Source: CAVLCC01 sp963661535
Lineage (GTDB): Bacteria; Actinomycetota; Coriobacteriia; Coriobacteriales; CADBOM01
Direction of reading: 5' to 3'
DNA: 32,222 nt
Assembly: GCA_963661535.1 (NCBI GenBank)
Contig: CAVLCC010000022.1
Span: forward strand, 1 to 32,222
The position numbers and the translations under genes are program-made. Below the pieces are notes generated by a model that was not told where the DNA came from, made no database searches, and worked only from the letters and a program-made list of their open reading frames with translations. The first letter of the stretch is position 1. Each line of letters begins with the position of its first letter. Of this stretch, positions 23,943 through 32,222 are shown one piece after another.

Positions 23943-25430
23943 ATGGCTGAAAATGAAACTGGTGGTGAAGCAGCTGTCCAACAGCACAAGCCACTGTCAA
24001 AGGCAATCAAGCTTTTTTACGGAGTTGGTGACTTTGGCTTTACTTGTATGAGTAATGTTGAAACCTACTACTTCGTGTTCTTCCTCACAAACTTTGCTAT
24101 GTTTGACCCTGCAACTGCTGCACTTGTATCTGGCGTTGGTTCTATGGTCGACGCTATTTTGGGTTGGATGTATGGAGGATTCATCAACTCGCTAAAGCCT
24201 ATGAGATGGGGTCGTTATAGGTCATGGTTGCTAGTGCTTCCATGGGTAGTTCCAATTTTGTTCTGCCTTGAGTTTACAACCTTGAGCTCAAATACAATGG
24301 TTTCTGCAGTTTTGATTATCATCTTTAACGTAACATCTCACGCTGCATGGGACTTCCCATATGTTGCAAATATTTCGATGATTTCTATGGCTGCAAATAC
24401 TCCAGAAGAACGTGCTCATATGGCATCAACAAGAGCTATGTATGCAAATGCTTCTAAGATTTTCTTCGGTTACATTATGACTGGTCTTTTGCCAATTGGC
24501 GCAGCTCTACTAGGTCAGAGCAATCAGTATGCATTTGCCGCATTTATCATGGGTGCTGTAATGGCTATCCTGTATTACGTGCACTTCCGCATGTTTAAGG
24601 GATATGAAAAAGAGTATACAAAAGAAGAACTCGCTAACTTCAAGAATGATAACGACCAAGGACGCACAACTTTCCGTGACCTTGGACGTGCTGTTATAAC
24701 CAATCCTCCACTAATCTTTTTATTGCTAGCTGATATTTCTAAATGGGTATTTAACTTTATGTGCGCAGGTATTGCAACATACTACTTCACTTATGCTGTA
24801 ATGAGTCCAGGTATGCTTGCAACATACATCTTTATCTCCAATATTTTGTCTGTAGCTGGCGCGTATTTGTCGGCTCCGTTTGCAAGACTAATACGCTCAA
24901 CGCGCAATGCAATGGTTGTGGCATTCTTATTTATGGCTGTAATGATGATGACCGCGTACTTTAATTACTTTGATATATGGTGGGTAGTTATATTTATGTC
25001 GCTTGCTCAGTTTGCTTATGGTATTACATATTCTTGCTCAACTGCAATGTATGCCGATACAGTTGTTTATAACGAGTGGCGCAACAATACAAACGCTGCA
25101 GGTTGGATTAATGGTTTGCAGCTATTCCCTCTAAAGATTGGATTTGTATTTCGTGGCGTTTTGATTCCACTTTTGCTAGGCATGATTGGATTTACATCTG
25201 CTGATGCTTTTGCACCATTTTTAGAGGACGGTGCTACACTTACAGCCGAGTTTATTAGCTTCCAACATGGAATAGGAATTGGATTTATGATCTTCCCATC
25301 ATGCTTGGTTGTTATTAGTGCTGTTTTGCTATTGCTTGGATTTAAGCTAACACCTGAGAAGCTAAAGCAATATCAAAAAGAAATTGACGAGCGCAGAGCT
25401 GCTGAAAAAGCAGCAGAGGCTGCAGCTTAG
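23943..25430 (+). CDS. GPH-family transporter (MFS), copy 4, divergent member
   Basis: Twelve-helix MelB-like carrier of 495 residues, more distant than copies 1-3 and with a longer N-terminal tail and an Ala/Glu-rich C-terminus. Seen: GVGDFGFTCMSNVETYYFVFFLTNF (helix 1), VDAILGWMYGGFINSLKPMRWGRYRSWLLVLP (helix 2 and loop, Asp70 and Gly74 at the MelB Asp55/Asp59 positions), FPYVANISMIS, and ADTVVYNEWRNN, equivalent to the GTYGEWKTG segment of GPH carriers. AGGAGGGAAGGT precedes the ATG. Ends at a strong terminator. Probably the uptake partner of the divergent CoA ligase, sharing regulatory elements with the symporter 3 unit. Substrate unknown. Confidence 0.88.
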   Translation: MAENETGGEAAVQQHKPLSKAIKLFYGVGDFGFTCMSNVETYYFVFFLTNFAMFDPATAALVSGVGSMVDAILGWMYGGFINSLKPMRWGRYRSWLLVLPWVVPILFCLEFTTLSSNTMVSAVLIIIFNVTSHAAWDFPYVANISMISMAANTPEERAHMASTRAMYANASKIFFGYIMTGLLPIGAALLGQSNQYAFAAFIMGAVMAILYYVHFRMFKGYEKEYTKEELANFKNDNDQGRTTFRDLGRAVITNPPLIFLLLADISKWVFNFMCAGIATYYFTYAVMSPGMLATYIFISNILSVAGAYLSAPFARLIRSTRNAMVVAFLFMAVMMMTAYFNYFDIWWVVIFMSLAQFAYGITYSCSTAMYADTVVYNEWRNNTNAAGWINGLQLFPLKIGFVFRGVLIPLLLGMIGFTSADAFAPFLEDGATLTAEFISFQHGIGIGFMIFPSCLVVISAVLLLLGFKLTPEKLKQYQKEIDERRAAEKAAEAAA

Positions 25431-25797
25431 TTGTGGTAAATATTTTGAAATAAAATCTTCGTTTTCTTTTGTTTTGAAGGCTCTCGCGCATGTGCGTGGG
25501 AGTCTTCTTTTTTGTTAGGTGATTTTGCGTGAGGGGGAGGTGTTTGGCTTGGCACTCACGGTTAAGTGGTACTTGGGTTTTGAGTGCTAAACAACAGCAT
25601 ATAAAACACGTAAGCCTTGCAATTTTGCAGCAAAGTTTTCAACAAAACTTTGGCAAAACCTAGGCGCGTATATGCAAAAATCTTTCGCGTGTCTTATGCT
25701 AAAATTTTCTCTATTCTAACTTGTAAAAAAACTTTGAAGTATATAAGGTGACAAAAAGAACACCAGATAAAAAAAGAGAAAGGCAAAGCTGGTAGAG
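25431..25797. other. Intergenic region before the helicase gene
   Basis: Holds the terminator of transporter 4 and a 9-bp perfect inverted repeat CAAAGTTTT / AAAACTTTG (25631-25639, 25644-25652, loop CAAC) without a following T run, about 145 bp before the helicase start. A CTAAAATTTTC stretch near 25700 is AT-rich enough for a promoter but none is clear. No gene seen. Confidence 0.5.
25476..25513 (+). terminator. Strong terminator after GPH transporter 4
   Basis: Fifteen-pair stem, 25476-25490 with 25493-25507, with three G-U pairs and a minimal TG interval (a few apical pairs must open), followed by TTTTTT. Confidence 0.9.
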
Positions 25798-27137
25798 TTG
25801 GCAAGATATAATTCCATAGCTAAATGGCGTGATGAATATAAGCGCGAAGAACGCCGTAGACAAAAGCAAGAGCAAGCACGCGTAAGAGAGTTGGTTGAAC
25901 AACTGCGTAAAATGCAGCCTTGCGATAACTGGGAAAACCCTTATATAGACGACAAGCGAGCTCAAGGGATTTATGCCAACGATCCTCAAGAAGGGCTTAT
26001 GCTTTCACTTTCTAACTTGGGTCGAGTAGATATTGAATATATTGCTTATGTAACTCACGAAACTCTCCAAAATGTAATCACAGTTCTTAGGGGGTCTATC
26101 TATCAAGATCCAGATATTTGGGACGAGTGTTTTTATAAAGGCTGGCAAACAGCCGATGAGTATCTCAGTGGCAACTTGTTTTACAAACTTGTGAGAGCAT
26201 ACTCCGCAAATGACAAATACCTAGGATATTTTGCAGCCAACATAAATGCATTGGTTGAACTTATGCCAAAGCCTTTGGAGCCAGAAGATATCTATATAAC
26301 TTTGGGCTCTCCTTGGGTTCCCGATTTGGTTATTGAGGATTTTATAGACTATCTTTTTTGTCCCTGGTTTGAGTCGGTTCAAATAGGTCACTTTGCACAC
26401 ACAGGAGCTTGGAAAATATATGGCAAATCTGCACTAAATAAGACAGTTGAGGGTGAGCAAACATATGGCACAAAAAGAATTCCTGCGCTAACTTTATTGG
26501 AGCGCACGCTTAATATGCGCCCCATTCGCGTTTATGATGAGGTTATAGATCCTACTTCAAAAAGCGGAACAAAAAGAGTCTTAAATCAATCAGAAACCAT
26601 GTTGGCCCTAGAAAAACAGGAGCTTTTAATTAAAGAGTTCCAAAGCTGGGTTTGGGAGGATGAAGAGCAGAAGAAATATCTACAAGAGTTATACACTTCA
26701 AAATATGGATGCATAAAGAAGCGCAATTTTGATGGCAGCTTTCTAACTTTTTTGGGTATGTCTGAAGATATGGAGCTTTATCAGTATCAAAAAAATGCAG
26801 TTGCTCGAATAATATTTAGTCAAAATACCCTGCTTGCACACGATGTTGGTTCTGGCAAAACCTACATAATGATAGCTGCAGCTATGGAGATGAAAAGGAT
26901 GGAACTCTCCAGTAAAAATTTGTTTGTGGTTCCAAATAATATTGTTGGTCAATGGAAGAATGTGTTTTTAGAGCTTTATCCAGATGCAAAAGTTAGAGTT
27001 GTTGACCCAAAGAGTTTTGTTCCCACAAAGCGCGAGCAGGTACTAGAAGATATAAGGGACAACGAGTATGACGGCATAATTATGGCCTATAGCTGCTTTG
27101 AGCGAATTCCTCTATCTATTGAAGAGCAGTATTATGC
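25798..27137 (+). CDS. DarB-like SF2/SNF2 helicase, N-terminal part before the assembly gap
   Basis: First 446 residues of a helicase continued at 27148-29152. The start is uncertain: TTG at 25798 is the first usable codon after an in-frame stop at 25768, and no good ribosome site is visible. Residues 1-35 are a basic, charged helix. Residues ~80-190 contain EYLSGNLFYKL and YITLGSPWVPDLVIEDF, which I recognise from the region between methylase and helicase in DarB-type phage/plasmid proteins. Helicase motif I, GSGKT, is at 351-355, after LYQYQKNAVARII (Q-like motif), and FVVPNNIVGQW at 376-386 is motif Ia. The methylase domain that normally precedes this part is absent. The gene may act on DNA in transfer, restriction evasion or repair; function unproven. 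Confidence 0.8.
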
Positions 27138-27147
27138 NNNNNNNNNN
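27138..27147. other. Assembly gap (10 N) with overlapping flanks
   Basis: Ten N between GTATTATGC at 27129-27137 and GTATTATGC at 27148-27156. The same nine bases end one contig and start the next. Deleting 19 nt (27138-27156) joins both helicase reading frames exactly, so the N run probably hides no missing sequence. Confidence 0.9.
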
Positions 27148-29152
27148 GTATTATGCCCTGCGAGATGAACTGCAAAGAAATCTTCAAGCAGTAATTTGGG
27201 ATAGTGAAAATAGGGCTGCATATCATCAATATAAAGAAGCAATATCCAAAAACGAGAAAAAAATCAACGCTCAAATTGATAAGGTAATGCAAAAACAGCA
27301 CCCGCAGGGTGTTACTTTTGACTCTCTAGGTGTTACGCGCTTGTTTGTTGATGAGGCGCATAACTTTAAGAATGTGCCCATTGACACGCAGGTAGGAAAT
27401 GTCTTAGGAATAAACACCACTGGATCTAAGCGTTGCAAAGATATGATGGATAAGGTCAAAACTGTGCAGCGTGCAAATGGTGGTGGAGGGGTTGTGTTTG
27501 CAACGGGTACTCCCATAACCAATTCGATAACAGACGCGTATATTATGCAATGTTATTTGCAAGAAGATGCCCTTTGCTCGATGGATCTAAAAAGTTTTGA
27601 CTCATGGATTGGAATGTTTGCTCAAAAAACAACCGGATTTGAGATAGATGTCGACACTACAACCTACAGGCTGGCAACCCGTTTTTCAAATTTTTATAAT
27701 CTAGAAGAGCTATCATCTATGCTTTCTTTGGTTGCTGATTTTCATCAACTAGACAATAGCGCCGATATCCCCGACTTTGATGGCTATAGCGATGTTTTAA
27801 TTCCTAAGTCAGATGAGCTTTCGCAATACTTGATTGATATTTCGATGCGTGCTGATGAGGTTAGGGAGCATCGCGTTCATCGCACAGAAGATAATATGCT
27901 AAAAATCACAACCGATGGTCGCAAGGCTGCGCTTGATATGCGCTTGGTTGATAGCGATGTTCCAAGGCTGGAGCGATCTAAGGTTGTTGAGTGTGCAAAA
28001 AATGTTATTCGCATATATAGGGAGGGCAACAAGACCAGAAGGACGCAGTTAGTATTTTGCGATACGTCTACTCCAAAGCAAAGTTTTAATTTGTATGATG
28101 AGCTAAAGAGCCTGCTTGTTGAGGCACAAATCCCTAGCGATGAGATTGCCTTTATCCATGACGCAACAACCGAGAAAAAGCGCGAAGAAATTTATTCGGC
28201 GATGCGCGAGGGACAGATTAGGGTGTTAATTGGTTCTACATTTAAGCTTGGGCTGGGCGTAAATGTGCAAGACAAGCTAGTTGCGCTTCATCACTTAGAC
28301 GTGCCTTGGCGTCCGGCTGATATGACTCAGCGTGAGGGACGCATTTTGCGACAAGGCAACACAAATAAAGAGGTTCAAATTTATCGCTATATCACAGAGG
28401 GGTCTTTTGATGCCTACTCGTGGCAGCTGCTAGAAACTAAGCAAAAGTTTATTTCTGATTTACTTTCGGGTTCTTTGAGTGCAAGGTCGGGTCAAGAAGT
28501 AGAAAACTGCGTGTTAGATTATGCTGAGGTAAAGGCTTTGGCTATCGGCAATCCTCTAATTAAAAAGAGGGTAGAGGTGGCCAACGAAATTTCTAGACTG
28601 CAAGCCTTAGCAAAGAAAGAAAAAGAGAACAAGGCGAGAATGCGCGTTGACTTGGATAGCTTGCCCCCTCGTCGCGAGCACTTGGAGAAAAGACTTAAAT
28701 GCTGCAACGATGACTTGGAGTTTTATGCAAAAAACAAGGTAACATTGCCTAAAGATAAGCGACAAGAAATAAGAAAAATACTAGATAGCAAACTTAGTGA
28801 ACATGAGTTTAGCAATAAAGACGTTCAAATTTTTGTATATCAGGGCTTTAATGTTGTTATTCCTAGCAATATGTCGCGAAGTAAGCCTTTTGTGTGGCTT
28901 GAGCGCAGGGAGCGATATGCTGTTGAGTTGGGCGAGTCTGAGAAAGGCAATCTAATTCGTCTAGACAATTTTTTAAATTCACTAGGGGGGTATGTTAAAC
29001 AAATTGAAGCAAGCATAGAAGAGCTAGACGGGCGCAAAGCTTCTTTGCTGCGTGAGTTGTCGGAAGACAAAGGCTATAGCAAAATGATTGATGAGCTAAA
29101 AGAAGAACTAAGAGAGCTAGATAAAAAGCTCGGTGTGGGTGTGTTGGGTTAG
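27148..29152 (+). CDS. DarB-like SF2/SNF2 helicase, C-terminal part after the assembly gap
   Basis: Continuation of the gene starting at 25798; after collapsing the gap the protein has 1111 residues (numbers below). Motif II DEAH at 512-515 in RLFVDEAHNFKN, motif III ATGTP at 562-566 followed by ITNS, then a helicase-C domain with VLIGSTFKLGLGVNVQDKL, LHHLDVPWRPADMTQREGRILRQGN (motif VI, ~800-845) and SFDAYSWQLLETKQKFI, all typical of the SNF2-like helicases in DarB and related mobile-element proteins. The last ~200 residues are rich in Lys, Glu and Arg with coiled-coil stretches. It is not preceded or followed by recognisable phage or plasmid genes. In this window the frame in which it reads differs from that of the N-terminal part by one base only because of the gap. 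Confidence 0.82.
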
Positions 29153-29468
29153 GAGAGAGCCTAAGTGCCTAAGGCTTGCTTGTGTCCAGATTAAAAAAGA
29201 GTCTAGGGGCTAGCTATTTGCTTGTGTCTTCGACTTGTTTTCTGCGTGCCTATAGCTGATTTTTTAAGCATTACTTTGCATCACTTTATTGTCCATAAAT
29301 TACACTTTCGCCCAATCTGTTGCGTTAATTCCTTGTGTTTTGTATGCTTTAACAGATTTTAAATACACTTGATGTTATATCTTCCTAATCTGACATGTTT
29401 TAGAAACATATATTTGATACAATCACAAAGCTTTTAAAAAAACTTACAATCTAATTAGGAAGAAAGTT
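29153..29468. other. Intergenic region, helicase / metQ
   Basis: 316 bp with no gene. TTGCTTGTGTC is repeated at 29176-29186 and 29218-29228. Nearer metQ are a palindrome ATGTTT-TAG-AAACAT (29395-29409), a TACAAT -10-like box (29418-29423), and a 9-bp inverted repeat CTTCCTAAT (29381) / ATTAGGAAG (29454) whose second arm is the metQ ribosome site. No SAM-riboswitch core or clear terminator for the helicase was recognised. Confidence 0.55.
29395..29423 (+). promoter_or_regulatory. Candidate metQ promoter with overlapping palindrome
   Basis: TACAAT (29418-29423) could be a -10; ATGTTT-TAG-AAACAT (29395-29409) lies where -35 and operator would be. No consensus -35. Placement 45 bp before the metQ ATG is reasonable. 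Confidence 0.35.
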
Positions 29469-30332
29469 ATGAAATTTTTAAATAAACTTGCAAAGAATAA
29501 GAAGAATCTAGCTGCCATATGTGCATTTTTGCTTTGTGCGTTTATGTTAGTGGGTGTGTGTGGTTGTTCTCAATCTTCAAGCACTACCTCTTCAAATGAC
29601 GTTGAGTCTACAAAAACAGTTCGCATTGGAATTAAAGGAGATTTTGCTGGAATTTTGGACTCAGTTACTCCTAAGATTGAAGAACTGGGATATAAGGTTG
29701 AGCGTGTTTTGTTTGACGACTTTGTTCAGCCCGATAACGCACTAAAGGAAGGCTCGATAGACATTAACTGGCTTCAGCATGAGCCTTATATGAAGGCTTA
29801 TAACTCTTCAAATGGCACAAACCTTGTGATGCTTAGTCCCAAGACCATATATAACGTGTTTGGTTTTTATTCAACCAAATGGTCGAGCATAGACCAAATT
29901 CCGCAAGGAGCAACAATTTGTTTATGCAACGATCCATCAAATAAACTAAGAGGCTTGCAATTGCTCCAAAAAAATGGGCTTATAAAGCTAAAAGAAGGCA
30001 TCGAATTTCCAACTCAATACGATATTGAGGAGAATCCTAAAAATCTAAAGTTTATTGAGGCAGAAATTTCTATGGTTCCACAGTCTATTACCGATTGTGA
30101 TGGAGTTGCAGTTGCTGGTTTGCAAATGCTAAATGCTGGCAAGGATCCAAGCTCATACATGTTTTGTTCTGACGACGCAGACAACAAAGAGTATGCAATT
30201 GGCTTTGTTGTAGATGGAAAAAATAAAGATGCTAAGTGGGCAAATGACATTGCAAAAGTTGTTCAATGCGATGAGCTCTCGCAATTTTTAAAAGAGAACA
30301 AAAAAGGTGCACAGCTTCCAGCATGGGAATAA
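29469..30332 (+). CDS. metQ: Methionine ABC transporter substrate-binding lipoprotein MetQ
   Basis: Captures methionine outside the membrane and passes it to MetI/MetN. 287 residues of the NlpA lipoprotein family. Residues 1-32 are a lipoprotein signal (KNKK, hydrophobic core) with a lipobox VCGC giving acylated Cys33, then a Ser/Thr linker. Family motifs: TVRIGIKGDFAGILDSVTPKIEELGY, LFDDFVQPDNALKEGSIDINWLQHEPYM (LxDYxxPNxALxxGxIDxNxFQHxPY pattern) and PQSITDCDGVAV. AGGAAGAAAGTT ribosome site. First gene of metQ-metN-metI. The substrate could include other amino acids; methionine follows from the NIL domain of MetN. Confidence 0.92.
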   Translation: MKFLNKLAKNKKNLAAICAFLLCAFMLVGVCGCSQSSSTTSSNDVESTKTVRIGIKGDFAGILDSVTPKIEELGYKVERVLFDDFVQPDNALKEGSIDINWLQHEPYMKAYNSSNGTNLVMLSPKTIYNVFGFYSTKWSSIDQIPQGATICLCNDPSNKLRGLQLLQKNGLIKLKEGIEFPTQYDIEENPKNLKFIEAEISMVPQSITDCDGVAVAGLQMLNAGKDPSSYMFCSDDADNKEYAIGFVVDGKNKDAKWANDIAKVVQCDELSQFLKENKKGAQLPAWE

Positions 30333-30354
30333 GAGCACAGAAAGAATTTTTAGC

Positions 30355-31368
30355 ATGATAGAAATTAAAGGCTTAGAAAAAACTTGGGACGATGACGGAA
30401 CCAATGTTTTAAGCAATATTAATCTCACCATAAACGATGGTGAAATGTATGCGATAGTTGGGCGTTCTGGCGCAGGCAAGTCTACGCTTTTGCGTTGCAT
30501 AAATGGTCTGACTAGCTATCAGGGCGGCTCGCTTAAGGTCGATGGAGCAGAGGTTAAGGATCTAGACGAAAACGGTTTGCGCGAGCTTAGGCGCAATATG
30601 GGGATGATATTTCAACAGTTTTCGCTGCTTGAGCGTGCAACTGTGTTTCAAAATATTGCTTTGCCTATGAAGTGTTGGGGTTATAAGAAAGACGAGATCA
30701 ATGATAAGGTTAGTGAACTGCTTAGCTTAGTTGGTCTTGAGGAGCGAGCCAATGCTCGCCCTAGAAATTTATCGGGAGGTCAAAAGCAGCGCGTTGCAAT
30801 TGCTCGAGCGCTTTCGATGGATCCCAAGTTTATTTTGTCAGATGAGTCAACCTCTGCTCTAGATCCAAATACAACAAATTCTATCTTAGAACTTTTGATG
30901 GAGATTAACCAAAAACTTGGCATAACGGTTATTTTTGTTACACATCAAATGGAGGTTGTTCGTGCGGCATGTCAGCGTGCATGTGTTTTGGAACAGGGAG
31001 TTGTGGCTTCTGAGGGCACGGTTGAAAATATTTTCTTTGAGATGCCAGATGCCCTAAAGAGGCTTTTGGGAGAGCGCGAAACCAATCTTCCAAAAGACGG
31101 TCATAATATCGAAATTGCATATCACATTAGTGATGTTAGTGATGGACAACTAATTAGTGCTATGTCAAACCATCTTAATTATCCTGTTCCTATACTTGAG
31201 GGTCAAATTTTGGAATACCGCGGTGAGCGCGTGGGAATTTTTGTTATCAATGTTGATGATCAACACTATGGTTCTGCTATTAAATATTTAAGCGACCACA
31301 ATGTTAACTTTAAAGAGTTGGCTGCTACTCCTAATTTGGAGATTGAAAATTGCAAGGAGGTGGGCTAA
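30355..31368 (+). CDS. metN: Methionine ABC transporter ATP-binding protein MetN
   Basis: ATPase of the methionine importer. 337 residues from ATG 30355 (MIEIKGLEKTW), chosen because the alternative upstream start at 30307 overlaps metQ and adds non-homologous residues. Walker A GRSGAGKST, Q-loop GMIFQQFSLLERATVFQNIALP, signature LSGGQKQR, Walker B FILSDESTSALDP (note Glu-Ser in place of the more common Glu-Ala/Pro) and H-loop VTHQ. After ~245 comes a C-terminal NIL regulatory domain that in E. coli MetN binds methionine and inhibits transport. The weak ribosome site suggests coupling to metQ, 22 bp upstream. Confidence 0.93.
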   Translation: MIEIKGLEKTWDDDGTNVLSNINLTINDGEMYAIVGRSGAGKSTLLRCINGLTSYQGGSLKVDGAEVKDLDENGLRELRRNMGMIFQQFSLLERATVFQNIALPMKCWGYKKDEINDKVSELLSLVGLEERANARPRNLSGGQKQRVAIARALSMDPKFILSDESTSALDPNTTNSILELLMEINQKLGITVIFVTHQMEVVRAACQRACVLEQGVVASEGTVENIFFEMPDALKRLLGERETNLPKDGHNIEIAYHISDVSDGQLISAMSNHLNYPVPILEGQILEYRGERVGIFVINVDDQHYGSAIKYLSDHNVNFKELAATPNLEIENCKEVG

Positions 31369-31370
31369 TC

Positions 31371-32039
31371 ATGGCTTTAGAAAGTTTTTCGCTAGGACAA
31401 ATTTTTGAGGTCCTTATTCTCCCTGCTGTTTGGGTCACCCTTAAAATGGTGTTTTTGTCTGGAATTTTTGGCACCATACTAGGTTTTATAATAGGAATAA
31501 TCTTAGTGGTTACAGAAAAAGGCGGCTTATATCAAAACCTAGTTGTCAATAGAATCCTAGACATAATAGTAAACATAATTAGGTCTTTTCCGTTTATTAT
31601 CTTGATGATTTCTATAATTCCTTTAACAAGACTTTTAGTTGGAACTTCTATTGGAGAAACCGCAGCTTTAGTCCCCCTAACTATTGCAGCTGCCCCCTTT
31701 ATTGCACGCATAATTCAAAATGCGCTAAAAGAAGTTGACCCCTCTTTGATAGAGGCAGCCAAATCTTTTGGAGCATCCAAAAAACAAATCGTGTTTTTTG
31801 TTATGCTAAAAGAGGCAGTGCCTGCAATTGTTTCTGGACTCACGCTAGCAATAATTAACTTGCTAAGCTGCTCTGCTATGGCAGGTGCAGTTGGTGCTGG
31901 AGGTTTAGGCGCTGTTGCCCTAATATATGGATACCAAAATTTCAACGAGCCAATCATGTATAGTATTTGTGCAATTTTGGTTATTTTGGTTGCGGTATTT
32001 CAGTATCTTGGAGACTTCTTATACAAAAAGTTGAAGTAG
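31371..32039 (+). CDS. metI: Methionine ABC transporter permease MetI
   Basis: Membrane channel of the importer, 222 residues from ATG 31371, with AAGGAGGTGGGC spanning the metN stop two bases upstream; a TTG at 31350 would sit before that site. About five hydrophobic segments, normal for MetI. The cytoplasmic coupling loop with EAAKSFGASKKQI (EAA motif) lies at ~130-142. LSCSAMAGAVGAGGLGAVALIYGYQ is the typical MetI C-terminal transmembrane stretch. Last gene of the operon. Confidence 0.93.
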   Translation: MALESFSLGQIFEVLILPAVWVTLKMVFLSGIFGTILGFIIGIILVVTEKGGLYQNLVVNRILDIIVNIIRSFPFIILMISIIPLTRLLVGTSIGETAALVPLTIAAAPFIARIIQNALKEVDPSLIEAAKSFGASKKQIVFFVMLKEAVPAIVSGLTLAIINLLSCSAMAGAVGAGGLGAVALIYGYQNFNEPIMYSICAILVILVAVFQYLGDFLYKKLK

Positions 32040-32054
32040 ATTTTTTGGCGTGGG

Positions 32055-32081
32055 TTGTTGTGGAGTAACAAAGTTTTTTTT
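32055..32081 (+). terminator. Weak terminator after metI
   Basis: TTGTT (32055-32059) pairs with AACAA (32067-32071) around a 7-nt loop, followed by AG and eight T. Short stem, so only a plausible call; position, 16 bp after the metI stop, fits. Confidence 0.4.
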
Positions 32082-32115
32082 GCACAAGCCCCTCTTTGTC
32101 TCTTTGCTTTCTTAT

Positions 32116-32222
32116 TTACTGCGCCTCAATCCAGTTAATTCTCTCATTAACCCAAGTCGAAACCTCTTTGTAAGCCCCAATATAAGAGTCAAATATATGG
32201 TATGTATTAGTGTCTATATATG
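32116..32222 (-). CDS. Unidentified protein, C-terminal 34 residues only
   Basis: An open frame enters from the right edge on the minus strand and stops at TAA 32116-32118. The visible end reads YIGAYKEVSTWVNERINWIEAQ in part. A pattern of W-hydrophobic-x-x-R-I-x-W-hydrophobic at a C-terminus recalls CotH-like kinase proteins and some secreted hydrolases, but 34 residues cannot establish this. It converges on the metQNI operon. Confidence 0.5.
   Translation of the reverse strand, partial: YIDTNTYHIFDSYIGAYKEVSTWVNERINWIEAQ

Noticed and set aside
27098..27137. Apparent separate start of the second helicase frame before the N gap
   Set aside because: Out-of-frame reading of the first contig; collapsing the 9-bp overlap shows one continuous gene.
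29153..29468. SAM riboswitch before metQ
   Set aside because: Expected from the gene function, but no S-box core or consistent stems were found on the plus strand.

Overview
The window reads as a chromosomal segment of a low-to-moderate GC anaerobe. The mix of genes (expanded GPH-type transporters paired with URO-D/MtaA-family proteins, PucR-type regulators, a beta-trefoil/L,D-transpeptidase wall protein, FtsX-like giant permease) best fits a host-associated actinobacterium of the Coriobacteriia. That assignment is an inference from gene content only; there is no rRNA or other marker gene here. TTG starts are used alongside ATG, and strong AGGAGG-type ribosome binding sites decide most starts.

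Layout. (1) 1-3930, minus strand: a thiamine operon thiD-thiC-thiM-thiE (thiE runs off the left edge), led by a divergent TPP riboswitch that ends only a few bases before the thiD start. (2) 4041-11378, plus strand: a secreted 1004-residue protein with 15 ricin-type beta-trefoil repeats and a C-terminal L,D-transpeptidase domain, followed closely by a MacB/LolD-type ABC ATPase and a 1166-residue FtsX-like permease with a very long coiled coil. (3) 11399-21737: a cassette present twice in tandem, each copy consisting of a URO-D/MtaA-family protein, a GPH-family symporter and a divergent PucR-type regulator, with an extra GPH symporter between the copies. (4) 21744-25513: an acyl-CoA ligase and a fourth, more distant GPH transporter, divergently transcribed from a 558-bp region full of palindromes. 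Two of these sequence elements recur in the cassette promoters, which suggests one regulon. (5) 25798-29152: an SF2/SNF2-like helicase resembling the helicase half of phage and plasmid DarB-like methylase-helicases; a 10-N assembly gap cuts it, but the flanks overlap by 9 bp and restore one 1111-codon frame. (6) 29469-32039: a complete metQ-metN-metI methionine ABC importer. (7) The C-terminus of an unidentified minus-strand gene at the right edge.

How it fits together. Cassette genes probably take up a small methylated or carboxylated compound through GPH symporters; the URO-D-family proteins are candidates for moving a methyl group from a corrinoid partner, but no corrinoid protein or methyltransferase I is encoded here. 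The CoA ligase may activate the same or a related acid. The substrate cannot be named from sequence. No rRNA, tRNA, CRISPR array, insertion sequence or integrase was seen.
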